A stretch of DNA of 64,000 nt from Caldilinea sp. CFX5 (lineage in GTDB: Bacteria; Chloroflexota; Anaerolineae; Caldilineales; Caldilineaceae): assembly GCA_021405325.1 (NCBI GenBank), contig QWII01000008.1, positions 1 through 64,000 on the forward strand, given 5' to 3'. A model generated the notes under the pieces. It did not search any database. It worked only from the letters and a program-made list of their open reading frames with translations, and was not told the origin of the DNA. Positions 35,013 to 44,570 of the stretch are shown piece by piece. Each line of letters starts with the position of its first letter. Within the stretch, counting starts at the first letter, position 1. A program made the position numbers and the translations under genes.

Positions 35013-37208
35013 ATGTTCAATCCACAAAATCGAAATAAGAGACAAATGAATCTCATCCAACAAGGCATAGACAAAGGTTTAATCACATTTGATGAGGACG
35101 GAAAATATATTACCTACGTCCATCAGAATAAAAGACGCAATTACACCAGGCCGGAAGAACCTGTACAGGCTGAAACATTCCTAAAATTGGTTCTTATTTA
35201 TGGCTACGCCGCTGAACGGATCGAGCAATTTGTTTCGGTAAAAATCGGCTCCGATACCAGAGAGGCTGATATTATCGTTTATAACAATGATCAAAAGACT
35301 TCAGCCCACATTTTGGTTGAGTGCAAAAAAGAAGATGTCTCAGAACTGGAATTTGAGCAAGCTATTAAACAAGCATTTAGCTACGCAGCCACAGGTACGG
35401 TTAGAGCCAAATATTTTTGGGTGACATCCAATATTAAGGACGCTTATTTTGAAATACCTGACCAAGAGCCAAGAAAGTATCTTTCTATTCCCGATGTGCC
35501 ACAGTTTGGCATCAGCACCCTGGCTAAATTCAAATATGTTAAAGGGGGCGGTGTAGTTAATGGGCAAAAATTGTTTGACCTAGAGGTGGTGACGGAGGAT
35601 GAGCTAACCCGCCGCTTCAAACAAGCCCATAATTCCCTATGGGGCGGCGGTGAACTGAATCCATCCGAGGCGTTTGATGAACTTGATAAGTTAATTTTCT
35701 GCAAAATATGGGATGAACGGAAACCGCGTAAGCGAGGCGATCCTTACGATTTTCAGATATTCAGTGAAAAAACAGAGAGCGAAACAAATAAAAAGCTACA
35801 AGAACGCATCCGTGCATTGTATGAGGAAGGGCGCAAAAAAGACCCTGAAGTGTTTAAGGATAACATCCGCCTGAGTACGGAAAAACTGCGTACCGTCGTT
35901 GGGTATCTTGAAAGCGTGGATTTGGGTAAAACTGATTTGGATAGCAAGGGACGCGCTTTTGAGACTTTTATGGGGTCATTCTTTCGTGGCGACTTTGGCC
36001 AATATTTTACGCCGCGTCCCATTGTGAAATTTATTGTAGATACGTTGCCTATTACAAATGACTCGCTGGTACTGGATACCTCTTGTGGCAGTGGTGGTTT
36101 TCTATTGCACGCGCTAGATAAGGTACGACGGCAAGCCAATGATTACTACGCCCAAGAGTCGATAGCACATTACAACTATTGGCACGATTTTGCTAAAGAC
36201 AATCTATTTGGTATTGAAATCAATGAGCAAATTGCCCGCACAGCCAAGATGAATATGATTATTCATGATGACGGGCATACGAATGTAATAGCTGCCGATG
36301 GGCTGCTGCCAATTGAGGACGTAAGGGATGACGAAGGGAATGTAACGCAGCGAGGTATTTATTCCCGCACCTATAACCGTGGGTTTGCATATGACCGTTT
36401 TGATTTCATCATCACCAATCCGCCATTTGGTTCTAGTATTAAACAAACAGAACAGGCGTATATGCGCCACTATGGATATGCGCTGAGTGGGGTTGATTGG
36501 TTGAATCCCAAGAGTAAGGAGACGCCTAGAGACAATCAAAGCACGGAAATTTTGTTTATCGAGCAGTGTCATAACTATTTGCGTGAGGGGGGGTATTTGG
36601 CGATTGTTCTGCCGGATGGTGTTTTGACCAATTCCAGTTTGCAATACGTGCGCGATGGCATTGAAGAAAAGTATCGCATTGTGGCGGTAGTTTCTTTGCC
36701 GCAAACGGCGTTTCAAGCAACGGGGGCAGGAGTAAAAAGCTCGGTACTGTTCTTGAAAAAACATGCAAAAGAAGAGACAGAAACGATTCAACACCAGCGT
36801 GTAGCATTGCAAGACCGGCTCAAAAATGAGCGCGGCTATCTTAACCAGTTGCGGCAGATTGAGATGGCGAAAAGGGAACATCTGCAAACCCTAATCGGCT
36901 TTGATAATCCAGATGGCATAACCGGCAATGCACTAACCCAATCCGAGGCATATAAAGCATGGCGCACCGAAGTGAATGCTCTCTATAACGACAAAATGGA
37001 CGCGCTGAAGGAAGAGTTGAGCGAGCAATATGCAGAACAGTTACGGGAAATGCAAAATGATTACCCTATATTCATGGCGATTGCTGAAGACATAGGATAT
37101 GACGCAACGGGAAAACCGACATCATTAAATGAACTAGAGTTTATTGGTAAGGAACTGACTCGCTTCATAGAGGCAATTGAGAAGGGACAAGACTCTTTTT
37201 TTCCCTAA
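35013..37208 (+). CDS. Restriction nuclease-DNA N6-adenine methyltransferase fusion (HSDR_N + HsdM)
   Basis: The 731-aa protein joins an N-terminal nuclease domain (residues ~50-200; D86 in READIIVY and E103-K105 in LVECKKED) to a type I-style methyltransferase. The latter has a helical N-terminal part (~215-330), motif I LDTSCGSGGFL (354-364) and the catalytic NPPF (469-472). Cleavage and methylation in one chain with a separate specificity subunit recalls type IIB BcgI; no helicase HsdR is present. It is AT-rich compared with the flanks. An ATG at 35046 (MNLIQQGIDKGLI) is an alternative start. It ends in a T7 run linking it to the next gene. Confidence 0.85.
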   Translation: MFNPQNRNKRQMNLIQQGIDKGLITFDEDGKYITYVHQNKRRNYTRPEEPVQAETFLKLVLIYGYAAERIEQFVSVKIGSDTREADIIVYNNDQKTSAHILVECKKEDVSELEFEQAIKQAFSYAATGTVRAKYFWVTSNIKDAYFEIPDQEPRKYLSIPDVPQFGISTLAKFKYVKGGGVVNGQKLFDLEVVTEDELTRRFKQAHNSLWGGGELNPSEAFDELDKLIFCKIWDERKPRKRGDPYDFQIFSEKTESETNKKLQERIRALYEEGRKKDPEVFKDNIRLSTEKLRTVVGYLESVDLGKTDLDSKGRAFETFMGSFFRGDFGQYFTPRPIVKFIVDTLPITNDSLVLDTSCGSGGFLLHALDKVRRQANDYYAQESIAHYNYWHDFAKDNLFGIEINEQIARTAKMNMIIHDDGHTNVIAADGLLPIEDVRDDEGNVTQRGIYSRTYNRGFAYDRFDFIITNPPFGSSIKQTEQAYMRHYGYALSGVDWLNPKSKETPRDNQSTEILFIEQCHNYLREGGYLAIVLPDGVLTNSSLQYVRDGIEEKYRIVAVVSLPQTAFQATGAGVKSSVLFLKKHAKEETETIQHQRVALQDRLKNERGYLNQLRQIEMAKREHLQTLIGFDNPDGITGNALTQSEAYKAWRTEVNALYNDKMDALKEELSEQYAEQLREMQNDYPIFMAIAEDIGYDATGKPTSLNELEFIGKELTRFIEAIEKGQDSFFP
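37196..37202 (+). other. T7 run at the end of the methyltransferase gene, possible slippage site
   Basis: The methyltransferase ends GAC TCT TTT TTT CCC TAA. Re-reading one T in this run (a -1 shift, or an extra T in the mRNA) would avoid the stop and continue in frame as SLSPDYANLFLINRGELEGR into the specificity subunit. The subunit frame is open only from 37181 and has no ATG or GTG before 37274. This could be programmed slippage, an inactivating indel of a single fused gene, or a sequencing error in a homopolymer. Confidence 0.55.
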
Positions 37209-37231
37209 GCCCCGATTATGCGAATCTGTTT

Positions 37232-38593
37232 TTGATTAATCGGGGCGAATTGGAAGGGCGTTTTGATCCGAAAATGGCATTGTATCAAAGAAAAATACTA
37301 CATTTTCGTTATAAGGCAGAACGCTTATCGAGCCTACTAAAATCTAGCCCTCAATATGGAGCAAATGAAGCAGGAATAATCAGACAATCATTTGATGAAC
37401 CGCGCTATATTAGAATCACCGATATTGATGAGTATGGATTGTTAAGGCAGGAAATTGGAAAAACTGCGGAAACAATTGAATCACGATACTTATTGGCGAA
37501 TAATGATTTACTACTCGCCCGAAGTGGTGCAACTGTTGGGAAGGCGTATATTCATAAAGTTATAGAAGTTCCATATCCGTGTTTCTTTGCGGGTTATATG
37601 ATTAAGTTTGTCATAGATGAAGAAAAAGTAATTCCTGATTATGTATTTGCTTATACACAACTTGGAACATATGGCGAATGGGTCTCTGCAATTCAACGAG
37701 CAGCAGGGCAACCAAATATAAATGCCGAAGAATATAAATCTTTGAGGATTCCTGTACCGCCGACAGAGATTCAGGCAGAAATTGTGGCGAAGATGAATGC
37801 AGCCTATGCATCCAAAAAGCAGAAAGAAACAGAGGCGCAGCGACTAATAGACAGCATTGACGGGTATCTTTTGGGCGAGTTGGGAATTGAACAGCCAAAG
37901 GAAGAAGAAAATACGGTAAAAGGACGAGTGTTTATACGGCGTTTAGGCGAGGTGTCAGGTGGTCGGTTTGATGCTCCAGTCCATCACAAGAAATATTCAT
38001 TACAAACATCTCTCTACCCAATGGTTAGATTTCAAGATTGTGTATTCATAAACCCACCTACACCACTTTATTATCTCCCACCTAATACACTGGTAACTTT
38101 TATACCAATGGAGAAAGTAGATGATCGTTACGGTGAAGCAGACATTTCCGAATGTAAACCTTTGGCGGAATCAGGGGGATATACAAAATTTCAAGATAAC
38201 GATCTGCTTTGGGCAAAGATTACACCATGTATGGAAAATGGAAAATCAGCGGTGGTATCAAACCTGGAAAATAGTGTTGGCTTTGGTTCAACAGAGTTCC
38301 ATGTTTTTAGAGCAAAAGCACATATTGATATCTACTATATCCATGCCATTTTACGACTTCAATCGTTGCGTAATTATGCGGTTTTGTATTTTTCAGGTTC
38401 AGCAGGTCATCAAAGGGTGTCTGATATTTTTTTTAGAAGACTTAACATACCTATACCACCACTAAATAAACAAACGGAAATCGCAAGCTACATCGCCACA
38501 ATCCGCACCCAAGCCAAACAGTTACAACAACAAGCTATAACAGAATTAGCACAGGCTAAACGAGATGTGGAACAACTAATTCTTGGTGAGTAG
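37232..38593 (+). CDS. Restriction-modification specificity subunit (HsdS-like)
   Basis: The 453-aa protein has two target-recognition domains, each followed by a helical spacer: QPNINAEEYKSLRIPVPPTE and then a coiled segment (QKETEAQRLIDSIDG), and later RRLNIPIPPLNKQTEIASYI with QQQAITELAQAKRDVEQLIL. It selects the DNA target for the nuclease-methyltransferase. The start is doubtful: the nearest initiator is TTG at 37232 with no ribosome site, and the coding pattern continues upstream (SPDYANLF) to the T7 run at 37196, so it may be made by frameshift from the upstream gene or by translational coupling. Confidence 0.85.
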   Translation: MINRGELEGRFDPKMALYQRKILHFRYKAERLSSLLKSSPQYGANEAGIIRQSFDEPRYIRITDIDEYGLLRQEIGKTAETIESRYLLANNDLLLARSGATVGKAYIHKVIEVPYPCFFAGYMIKFVIDEEKVIPDYVFAYTQLGTYGEWVSAIQRAAGQPNINAEEYKSLRIPVPPTEIQAEIVAKMNAAYASKKQKETEAQRLIDSIDGYLLGELGIEQPKEEENTVKGRVFIRRLGEVSGGRFDAPVHHKKYSLQTSLYPMVRFQDCVFINPPTPLYYLPPNTLVTFIPMEKVDDRYGEADISECKPLAESGGYTKFQDNDLLWAKITPCMENGKSAVVSNLENSVGFGSTEFHVFRAKAHIDIYYIHAILRLQSLRNYAVLYFSGSAGHQRVSDIFFRRLNIPIPPLNKQTEIASYIATIRTQAKQLQQQAITELAQAKRDVEQLILGE

Positions 38594-38598
38594 GCTTT

Positions 38599-39696
38599 AT
38601 GAATATCGTAAAAATACAAATTAACCATAGAGAGAACATCACCATCAGGGAGCTTTCGTCGGCCCTCTATAATGAAATAGGAGAAGAGTACGAACTTTCT
38701 GAAAAAGATGTGATGTTTCTTTTTAATATAGAAAGTCGATTATTAGTTCCAGATGGGACATTTATTACAGTATTTACTATCAATTTTCCTGAGCTTGAAT
38801 TACGTGATCAATCACCGCAAGACATAATCATTTCATATCTTAATTCACTGAAACAAGATGCAAATATTCTAACGATTGTAAAGACAAGTGATTTCACACT
38901 TTACAATCGTGCCCGTCAATATTATGAGGAGATCATTGATTTGGAGATGGCACTTCGTAATGTGCTTACATATATAATGACCTATGACCATCGGAAGATT
39001 GATGAATCCTTATTTAAGCAGTTTGATATTGGTTTAGTTCCCAGCCATGATCCGAATAATGCCAGAAATCATTATGAAAACGGCTTTTTCTATATTCTAT
39101 TCAATCAATACTCTAATTTTTTAGAACCTAAACAACTTACAGACAAACAAATATCTGAATTATTGCGTGACCCATCAATTCACTCATTTGAAATGTTTAG
39201 AGAGAAAATAACCCAAAAAGGCATTTTGGAGGAACGGCACATTAATTTTTTGTCTTCTATCTCAACTCAGATTAAGCCTTTGGAGGATATGCGAAATGCC
39301 ATTATGCATATCCGTAATTTATCAAACCGGCTTGTTCAGAATTATGAGAAGGCGACTAATAACCAAAGTAGTACTGCCATAATGAAGCTTATTCAAAATT
39401 TTTGGATACAGGAAAATGAAACTCTAAAAAAACAAACATGGTTGGCTTTGGCTAAATCACAAGTCAACAAAGTTGTTTCTTTGGAAAGTTATCAAGATGA
39501 TAACCCAATTTTTCGTACAAATAGCACTCACTATTTGTATGAGCTTGAAGAGGGATATGTTGGCGTAGATGCGCTGAAGCTAGACCTCATACCTTACTTA
39601 ATGGACTATGTTGCCGTAGAAGGCTTTGACCCAAGCGATCCTGAATTTGAAGCTGAATTGAATAAGATGATTGATACTACTTTAGCGAGAACGTAA
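38599..39696 (+). CDS. HEPN-like protein with Rx4H motif in a restriction island
   Basis: This 365-aa protein is 5 bases after the specificity gene and on the same strand. I do not recognise the N-terminal ~100 residues. Residues ~105-250 look like a Swt1-type HEPN domain: YEEIIDLEMALRNVLTYIM, then LEDMRNAIMHIRNLSNR with R232-x4-H237. HEPN proteins with this motif are often RNases in toxin-antitoxin and abortive infection systems. One bound to a restriction operon could act as a back-up suicide effector, as PrrC does with EcoprrI. The C-terminal ~90 residues are acidic and unrecognised. Confidence 0.7.
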   Translation: MNIVKIQINHRENITIRELSSALYNEIGEEYELSEKDVMFLFNIESRLLVPDGTFITVFTINFPELELRDQSPQDIIISYLNSLKQDANILTIVKTSDFTLYNRARQYYEEIIDLEMALRNVLTYIMTYDHRKIDESLFKQFDIGLVPSHDPNNARNHYENGFFYILFNQYSNFLEPKQLTDKQISELLRDPSIHSFEMFREKITQKGILEERHINFLSSISTQIKPLEDMRNAIMHIRNLSNRLVQNYEKATNNQSSTAIMKLIQNFWIQENETLKKQTWLALAKSQVNKVVSLESYQDDNPIFRTNSTHYLYELEEGYVGVDALKLDLIPYLMDYVAVEGFDPSDPEFEAELNKMIDTTLART

Positions 39697-39955
39697 AGCT
39701 TAACTCTTTGTTCTTTTATGGTTAATCATCTCATAAGACTGTGGTCTTGTAGGAAATCTTTCTCGATGAAGTACCAAAAGCAAGCAATACAGCGTTAATA
39801 GCAAGCAGCACAACCGACCTAACTGCACCCACCAAGCGAGTATCATTACATTAACCTCGTTATCTGCAGCCGATCGTGCTGAGGCGTAACCAATGGTGTC
39901 GCATAAGACTACAGATCGACATGTACCGAATACCGTTGGTGTAAATGAAGAAACC

Positions 39956-41752
39956 TTACCCCGTCGGCAAGCCAAAGAACCCCAACGTATGGGAAAAGGC
40001 CAAAAACGCCTGCCAATCGCAATAGAGAACACCCGCCTCCTTGAGCAATTGCTCGGCGGGTTGGGTAAAGCCTGATTTTGAGAAGAACCAGCGTACAATT
40101 GTCACATAGCGGCCCTGAGCCTGGACTTGTTCTGTTTGCTGCAAAAAGTGTTTCACCGCGTCAGCATCAATCCGCTCTTGGGTATACTTGGCCTCGACCA
40201 ACCAAATGCCAAAAAGCGGGGTAGGCAATGTTTGCACCCGCCATTCCGCCAACACATCGATTTCCACCGCTTTCCCGGCTTGGACAAGACCGCCGCGCCG
40301 TTCAATGCGGTCAAATTTGGGCAACAAGACCGGGCCGGCCAGATTAAAATAACGGCTGCCATCGACCGTTTGCCCAGCAAAGCTCGCCATCACCATCCGG
40401 GCATACAGTTCGCCGATCTCGCCTAGCGCATGGCTCAAGCGGCCGCGAATCTGGTTCATCTCCTCTTGCCAACTGGCGATGGCTTTTTCCGCGCCCAATT
40501 TCTCGATTTCGGTGTAGTGTTGATACTCGATATAGCGGCGCATCATGGGGTCGGTTGGGCCTTTGTAGCTGAGTAACCCGATCTTCTCGACCACATCGAT
40601 CCAGCGCAACTTTTCCAACGATTCGCGCACCTTGCTTTCGTCCACCCCAATGCGCTGCGCTACTTGTTCCACATCAATGCGTTGATCGGGGTACTTGGTG
40701 GCCCAGAACATCACTTTGCGGGTGGTCGTCCCTTCGTTGAGGGCATGACTCACCTTGTCAAACTCTTCGTGATAATGTTGCCACAGGCGACCAGCAGGGG
40801 TGCCAATCTCAAAAAGGACAACCGCTTGTAGCGCATCTAAAGCAGGGAATTGGCTGCGGGCTGGACTCTGGCTCAACAAAATTGTCTGAATGGTATAGGG
40901 GAAGCCGCCGGTCAGTTGCCAGATGCTCTCGGCAAATTCTTCATTCACACTCATGCCCATTTTTGCCGCCACCCGAAAGACCAATTCGTAGGCATGTTCA
41001 CGCGCCAATGGTTTCAGGTAATGATAGCCAAAGCGGCCCTGCAACATGCCCGTTAAGGCGCGGTGAACCAGCAGCGAAACAGCCGAGCCGGAAACCAACA
41101 TCGGCGCTACGCGTGTATCCACCGCCAACTGGAAACTATCGGTCAAATCATGCGATAGCTTTTGAATGGGATCATAGACATCGGTGAGGACTTGAAATTC
41201 ATCAACGATCACCGCGGTCAGCAGGTTATGGACGCCAGCAACATAGCGTGGCGCATTGATTGCCACTTGCGCCGGTGGATCACCGATGGTGGTGGGATGA
41301 GAAACCGTGTCAAACTGGAATAGTTGTTCATCGACAATCGGGTCGGCAAAGTCAGGCGCAATCTTCTTCACATAATCCATGGTGGGTCGGAAGCGCATCA
41401 ATTCCGGGCGACGGTAGCGAAAGGCCAAAAAGGAGAGGAGATAGGAAGCCATATAATGATCGCCGACCTCCTGCATGGTCAGTGGACGATTCAGATCTAA
41501 AAAGCGCGCAAAGGAAATATAGACCGGTATCACCCGCTCTTGTTGATAAAAAAGGTAATTGTAGAGTTTGACCAAAACGGAAGTCTTGCCCGTTCGCCGT
41601 CGCCCAATCAAGGCCCAACTATTGTTTGGCACCACATTGATGCGCGCAATCCAATCATTCAAAAACAGCGCAAGCTCTTCCTGGCGGTTGACAAAGAGAT
41701 CACCGACCTGGTCTTCGAGTGGTTCTAAGCGCGGTTCAGATGGCAAGTTCAT
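39956..41752 (-). CDS. AAA ATPase with C-terminal PD-(D/E)XK nuclease domain
   Basis: The 598-aa protein has Walker A GRRRTGKTS (residues 50-58), Walker B LLTAVIVDEFQVL, a winged-helix-like region (QRIDVEQVAQRIGVDESKVR) and a C-terminal nuclease core with D499 (EIDVLAEW), E520 and K522 (WLVEAKYT). The end contains WFFSKSGFTQPAEQLLKEAG, useful for recognising the decayed copy at 60050. It is one of several diverse ATPases of this type in the window. The start at 41752 removes a 55-residue upstream extension that looks non-coding. Confidence 0.85.
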   Translation of the reverse strand: MNLPSEPRLEPLEDQVGDLFVNRQEELALFLNDWIARINVVPNNSWALIGRRRTGKTSVLVKLYNYLFYQQERVIPVYISFARFLDLNRPLTMQEVGDHYMASYLLSFLAFRYRRPELMRFRPTMDYVKKIAPDFADPIVDEQLFQFDTVSHPTTIGDPPAQVAINAPRYVAGVHNLLTAVIVDEFQVLTDVYDPIQKLSHDLTDSFQLAVDTRVAPMLVSGSAVSLLVHRALTGMLQGRFGYHYLKPLAREHAYELVFRVAAKMGMSVNEEFAESIWQLTGGFPYTIQTILLSQSPARSQFPALDALQAVVLFEIGTPAGRLWQHYHEEFDKVSHALNEGTTTRKVMFWATKYPDQRIDVEQVAQRIGVDESKVRESLEKLRWIDVVEKIGLLSYKGPTDPMMRRYIEYQHYTEIEKLGAEKAIASWQEEMNQIRGRLSHALGEIGELYARMVMASFAGQTVDGSRYFNLAGPVLLPKFDRIERRGGLVQAGKAVEIDVLAEWRVQTLPTPLFGIWLVEAKYTQERIDADAVKHFLQQTEQVQAQGRYVTIVRWFFSKSGFTQPAEQLLKEAGVLYCDWQAFLAFSHTLGFFGLPTG

Positions 41753-41960
41753 AGCGGCTCCTGATCCCCATATGTATGTCGCCCCTTGTGAGTTGATTGT
41801 AGCACAACGTTTGTGATCCTGAGCAATTGTCGCGTTGTGGCCGATTAGAATGAAATCGGGTAATATACTGGAACACGGTAAAATACAAATAGAAGACAAA
41901 CAAAAAAGAAACGGCAAACAAACAAAATGCGAGTATGCTTTGACCCTATAGGAGGTAACT

Positions 41961-42422
41961 ATGTCTGACCAAACGAAAACAAGCTATCAACGCACCCAAG
42001 AGGCCATCGACCGCCTCACCCCCCAGCAGTTCCAAGTCACCCAACAGAATGGCACCGAGCGCCCCGGCACCGGCGAATATTTGTACAACAAGAAAGCCGG
42101 CATCTATGTCGATATTGTTTCCGGCGAGCCGCTCTTTGCCTCGTCCGATAAGTATGAAAGCGGCTGTGGTTGGCCCAGCTTTACCAAACCGATTGAGCCG
42201 GCCAACGTCAAGGAGCTACACGACCGATCGCACGGCATGATCCGCACCGAAGTGCGCTCGGCGCATGGCGACAGCCATCTGGGCCACGTCTTCCCCGATG
42301 GGCCGCGCGACCGGGGTGGTTTGCGCTATTGCATCAACTCCGCTTCGCTGCGTTTTGTCCCGCGTGATAAAATGGTGGCGGAAGGCTACGGCGACTATTT
42401 GGACCAAGTAGAGGAGATTTAA
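41961..42422 (+). CDS. msrB: Peptide-methionine (R)-S-oxide reductase MsrB, zinc-site-less form
   Basis: The 153-aa enzyme reduces methionine-R-sulfoxide in proteins. It has [19 protein letters not shown] and the catalytic Cys in [13 protein letters not shown]. The CxxC zinc motif expected before SGCGWPSF is missing (VDIVSGEP in its place), so it is the zinc-free subtype. The start has a strong AGGAGGT site. msrA follows after two bases, so the pair is one transcript that repairs both sulfoxide isomers. Confidence 0.95.
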   Translation: MSDQTKTSYQRTQEAIDRLTPQQFQVTQQNGTERPGTGEYLYNKKAGIYVDIVSGEPLFASSDKYESGCGWPSFTKPIEPANVKELHDRSHGMIRTEVRSAHGDSHLGHVFPDGPRDRGGLRYCINSASLRFVPRDKMVAEGYGDYLDQVEEI

Positions 42423-42424
42423 CA

Positions 42425-42943
42425 ATGGCAAAGGAACGGGCTGTATTAGCCGGCGGCTGTTTTTGGGGGATGCAGGATCTGATCCGCAAGCTGCCCGGCG
42501 TCTTGAGTACCCGCGTAGGCTACACCGGTGGCGATATCAAAAACGCCACCTATCGCAACCACGGCACCCACGCTGAGGGCATTGAAATTTGGTTTGACAA
42601 CGAGAAGATCAGCTATCGCAAGCTGCTGGAATTCTTCTTCCAGATCCACGACCCGACCACGCGCAACCGCCAGGGCAATGACATTGGCATGTCCTACCGC
42701 TCCGGCATCTACTATGTCGATGCGGCCCAACAGCAAGTGGCGCTCGACACCATTGCTGATGTCAACGCTTCGGGGTTATGGCCGGGCAAGGTTGTCACCG
42801 AAGTCAAGCCGGTGGGCGATTTCTGGGAAGCCGAACCGGAGCATCAGGATTATCTGGTGCGCTATCCGCATGGCTACACCTGTCACTACCCGCGCAAGAA
42901 CTGGGTCTTGCCGGTGCGTGAGAAGGTGGCGCAGCCGGTCTAG
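42425..42943 (+). CDS. msrA: Peptide-methionine (S)-S-oxide reductase MsrA
   Basis: The 172-aa enzyme carries the GCFWG active-site motif at its N-terminus ([12 protein letters not shown]) and the typical [12 protein letters not shown] and later YHQ-like segments ([15 protein letters not shown]). It reduces the S isomer of methionine sulfoxide. It is co-transcribed with msrB and followed by a 14-bp-stem hairpin at 42979-43012. Confidence 0.96.
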   Translation: MAKERAVLAGGCFWGMQDLIRKLPGVLSTRVGYTGGDIKNATYRNHGTHAEGIEIWFDNEKISYRKLLEFFFQIHDPTTRNRQGNDIGMSYRSGIYYVDAAQQQVALDTIADVNASGLWPGKVVTEVKPVGDFWEAEPEHQDYLVRYPHGYTCHYPRKNWVLPVREKVAQPV

Positions 42944-42978
42944 TGTAAACGCTTGATCAACAGAATTTGTCTTTACCA

Positions 42979-43012
42979 CAACGTGGGCGACCTAACAGGG
43001 TCGCCCACGTTG
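42979..43012. terminator. 14-bp perfect hairpin after msrA, between convergent genes
   Basis: Arm CAACGTGGGCGACC (42979-42992) pairs exactly with 42999-43012 around TAACAG. It lies after msrA and before the stop of the convergent ATPase gene (43073), so it could terminate both transcripts. No T-run follows. Confidence 0.7.
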
Positions 43013-43072
43013 CGTCTGCTAGGGAGTAGTACTGGTTGCTACGGGCTGGGCCAAACGCAGATGGGACAGCCA

Positions 43073-44482
43073 TTATGCGTCGGCAGAGATGACCATCGGT
43101 GGATCAAACAAGAGGATTTCGGGGTCTGCTTGGGCACGGTCCAGGAGAGGTTGGGTAAAACCGCTACGACTGAAGAGGGCATAGTAGATGCGCCAGCCAC
43201 GTTCCTGCCCTTGCCAGCGCTGGCCTTTCTGCTGTAGAGTCTCTAGATCAGCCATCGTCATGGGTTGGTTACGCCAGCGCGCCTCCCCCAGCCAGGCAAT
43301 CCGTTGCTGATAACTGACCGCAACCACGTCGATCTGATCCTGCGCCTGCCACCAGGAGCCAACCGCTTCGGGCCAGAAGCCTGGTGTCCGCTGGTTGGCC
43401 AGGGTGTGGACACTCTCACGCGCCAGATCTTCCCAGGTGATCGCCACGAATTGCTCCCAGGTTGGGCGCAAAACCTGCTCGACCAAGCCATCACCTTGAC
43501 CTTTCTCGATGGCGCCGGTGTAGGGCAAAATATAGCGTCCCCAAAAGCGAATGTAGGGGTCAGCAATATGCCACGTTCCTCTTTGTTGCTGACTGCTGCG
43601 GGCTATGCCGAGCGGCACGCGTCGTTCGACATAGCCTGCGCCGGCCAACGTGGCTAAATAGCCGGGCAAACTGCTGCGTTCCAACCCAGCTTCGCGCGCC
43701 AGGAGGGTCAGCGTATGCGCGCCATTGGCAATCGCCCGTAGGACAGCCACATAATGACGTGGATCGCGCAACTCTTCGTGCAACAGGGTTAAACCATCAT
43801 GGTAGAGAATATTGGCGGGGTCGAACGCGGTCTGCCGTAGGTTTGTCCACCAGGAGCGATTGGGGCGCAATTGGGCCAGATAGGCCGGCATCCCCCCGGT
43901 CAGGGCATAGGTTTCAATCAGTTCAACGGCCGACTGTGCCGATAAAAACGCGGCGGACTGTTGCACCGTGAGCGGGCGAACCGTTAATTGTGCCGTGCGC
44001 CGTCCATAAAGCGGGGCATCCCGATTTAAGATATCGCGCTCGATGACCGACATGTAAGAGCTACATAACACAAAAAAGAGCTTGGTATGCTGTAGATGCT
44101 CATCCCACATCTTCTGAATCACCGAGGCCAAATGGCTGCTTGCGCCGGCCAGGTATGGATATTCATCCAGAATAAAGAGGAAGCGTTGCGTTTGCGATAA
44201 TCGTTGGATGGCTTGAAATAAGCCTAACCAAGATTCGTAGGAACCAGGTACAGATTGCGCGCCGTGTTCGGCGCTCCACACAGCCGCGGATAGGTTACGC
44301 AACAGGGCATCAGCAGAATCGATATAGGCCAAAAAGTAGACACCGTTTTTGGCCGTGGCAAATTCGTTGAGTAGGGCTGTTTTGCCCACGCGCCGCCTGC
44401 CGGTCAAAACAATGAATTCAGCCGCGTCTGATTCATAACGTTGCCGCAGCCATTGCAGCTCTTGGACACGATTGAAAAACAT
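43073..44482 (-). CDS. AAA ATPase of the ATPase_2/DUF234 type
   Basis: The 469-aa protein begins MFFNRVQELQWLRQRY and has Walker A GRRRVGKT (28-35), Walker B FLFILDEYPYLA, and a C-terminal nuclease-like core IDVVAVSYQQRIAWLGEARW with E-x-R instead of E-x-K. It is a close paralogue of the protein starting at 62698. The family is patchily distributed and often near mobile or defence genes; its role is unclear. The ATG at 44482 has GGGGAGTAG upstream; a dyad-flanked promoter lies at 44510-44559. Confidence 0.85.
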   Translation of the reverse strand: MFFNRVQELQWLRQRYESDAAEFIVLTGRRRVGKTALLNEFATAKNGVYFLAYIDSADALLRNLSAAVWSAEHGAQSVPGSYESWLGLFQAIQRLSQTQRFLFILDEYPYLAGASSHLASVIQKMWDEHLQHTKLFFVLCSSYMSVIERDILNRDAPLYGRRTAQLTVRPLTVQQSAAFLSAQSAVELIETYALTGGMPAYLAQLRPNRSWWTNLRQTAFDPANILYHDGLTLLHEELRDPRHYVAVLRAIANGAHTLTLLAREAGLERSSLPGYLATLAGAGYVERRVPLGIARSSQQQRGTWHIADPYIRFWGRYILPYTGAIEKGQGDGLVEQVLRPTWEQFVAITWEDLARESVHTLANQRTPGFWPEAVGSWWQAQDQIDVVAVSYQQRIAWLGEARWRNQPMTMADLETLQQKGQRWQGQERGWRIYYALFSRSGFTQPLLDRAQADPEILLFDPPMVISADA

Positions 44483-44509
44483 TGCTACTCCCCTTGGTCG
44501 ATCCACTTT

Positions 44510-44559
44510 GCTGATTTAATGGTTACGACAATTATAGTTATACCCATTAAATCTGCAAA
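44510..44559 (-). promoter_or_regulatory. Promoter with flanking dyad upstream of the DUF234-type ATPase
   Basis: On the minus strand TTTGCA (44559-44554), 17 bases, then a perfect TATAAT (44536-44531). The arms GATTTAATGG (44513-44522) and CCATTAAATC (44544-44553) are exact complements, one in the spacer and one just past the transcription start. This is the layout of an operator that blocks its own promoter. Confidence 0.65.
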
Positions 44560-44570
44560 TCAGAAAATGG

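Noticed and set aside
35013..37208. Complete type I restriction system with HsdR
   Set aside because: No helicase-type HsdR is present; the nuclease domain is fused to the methyltransferase.
41835..41869. A sigma70 promoter for msrB
   Set aside because: TAATAT and TATACT boxes exist, but no -35 at a proper distance could be found.
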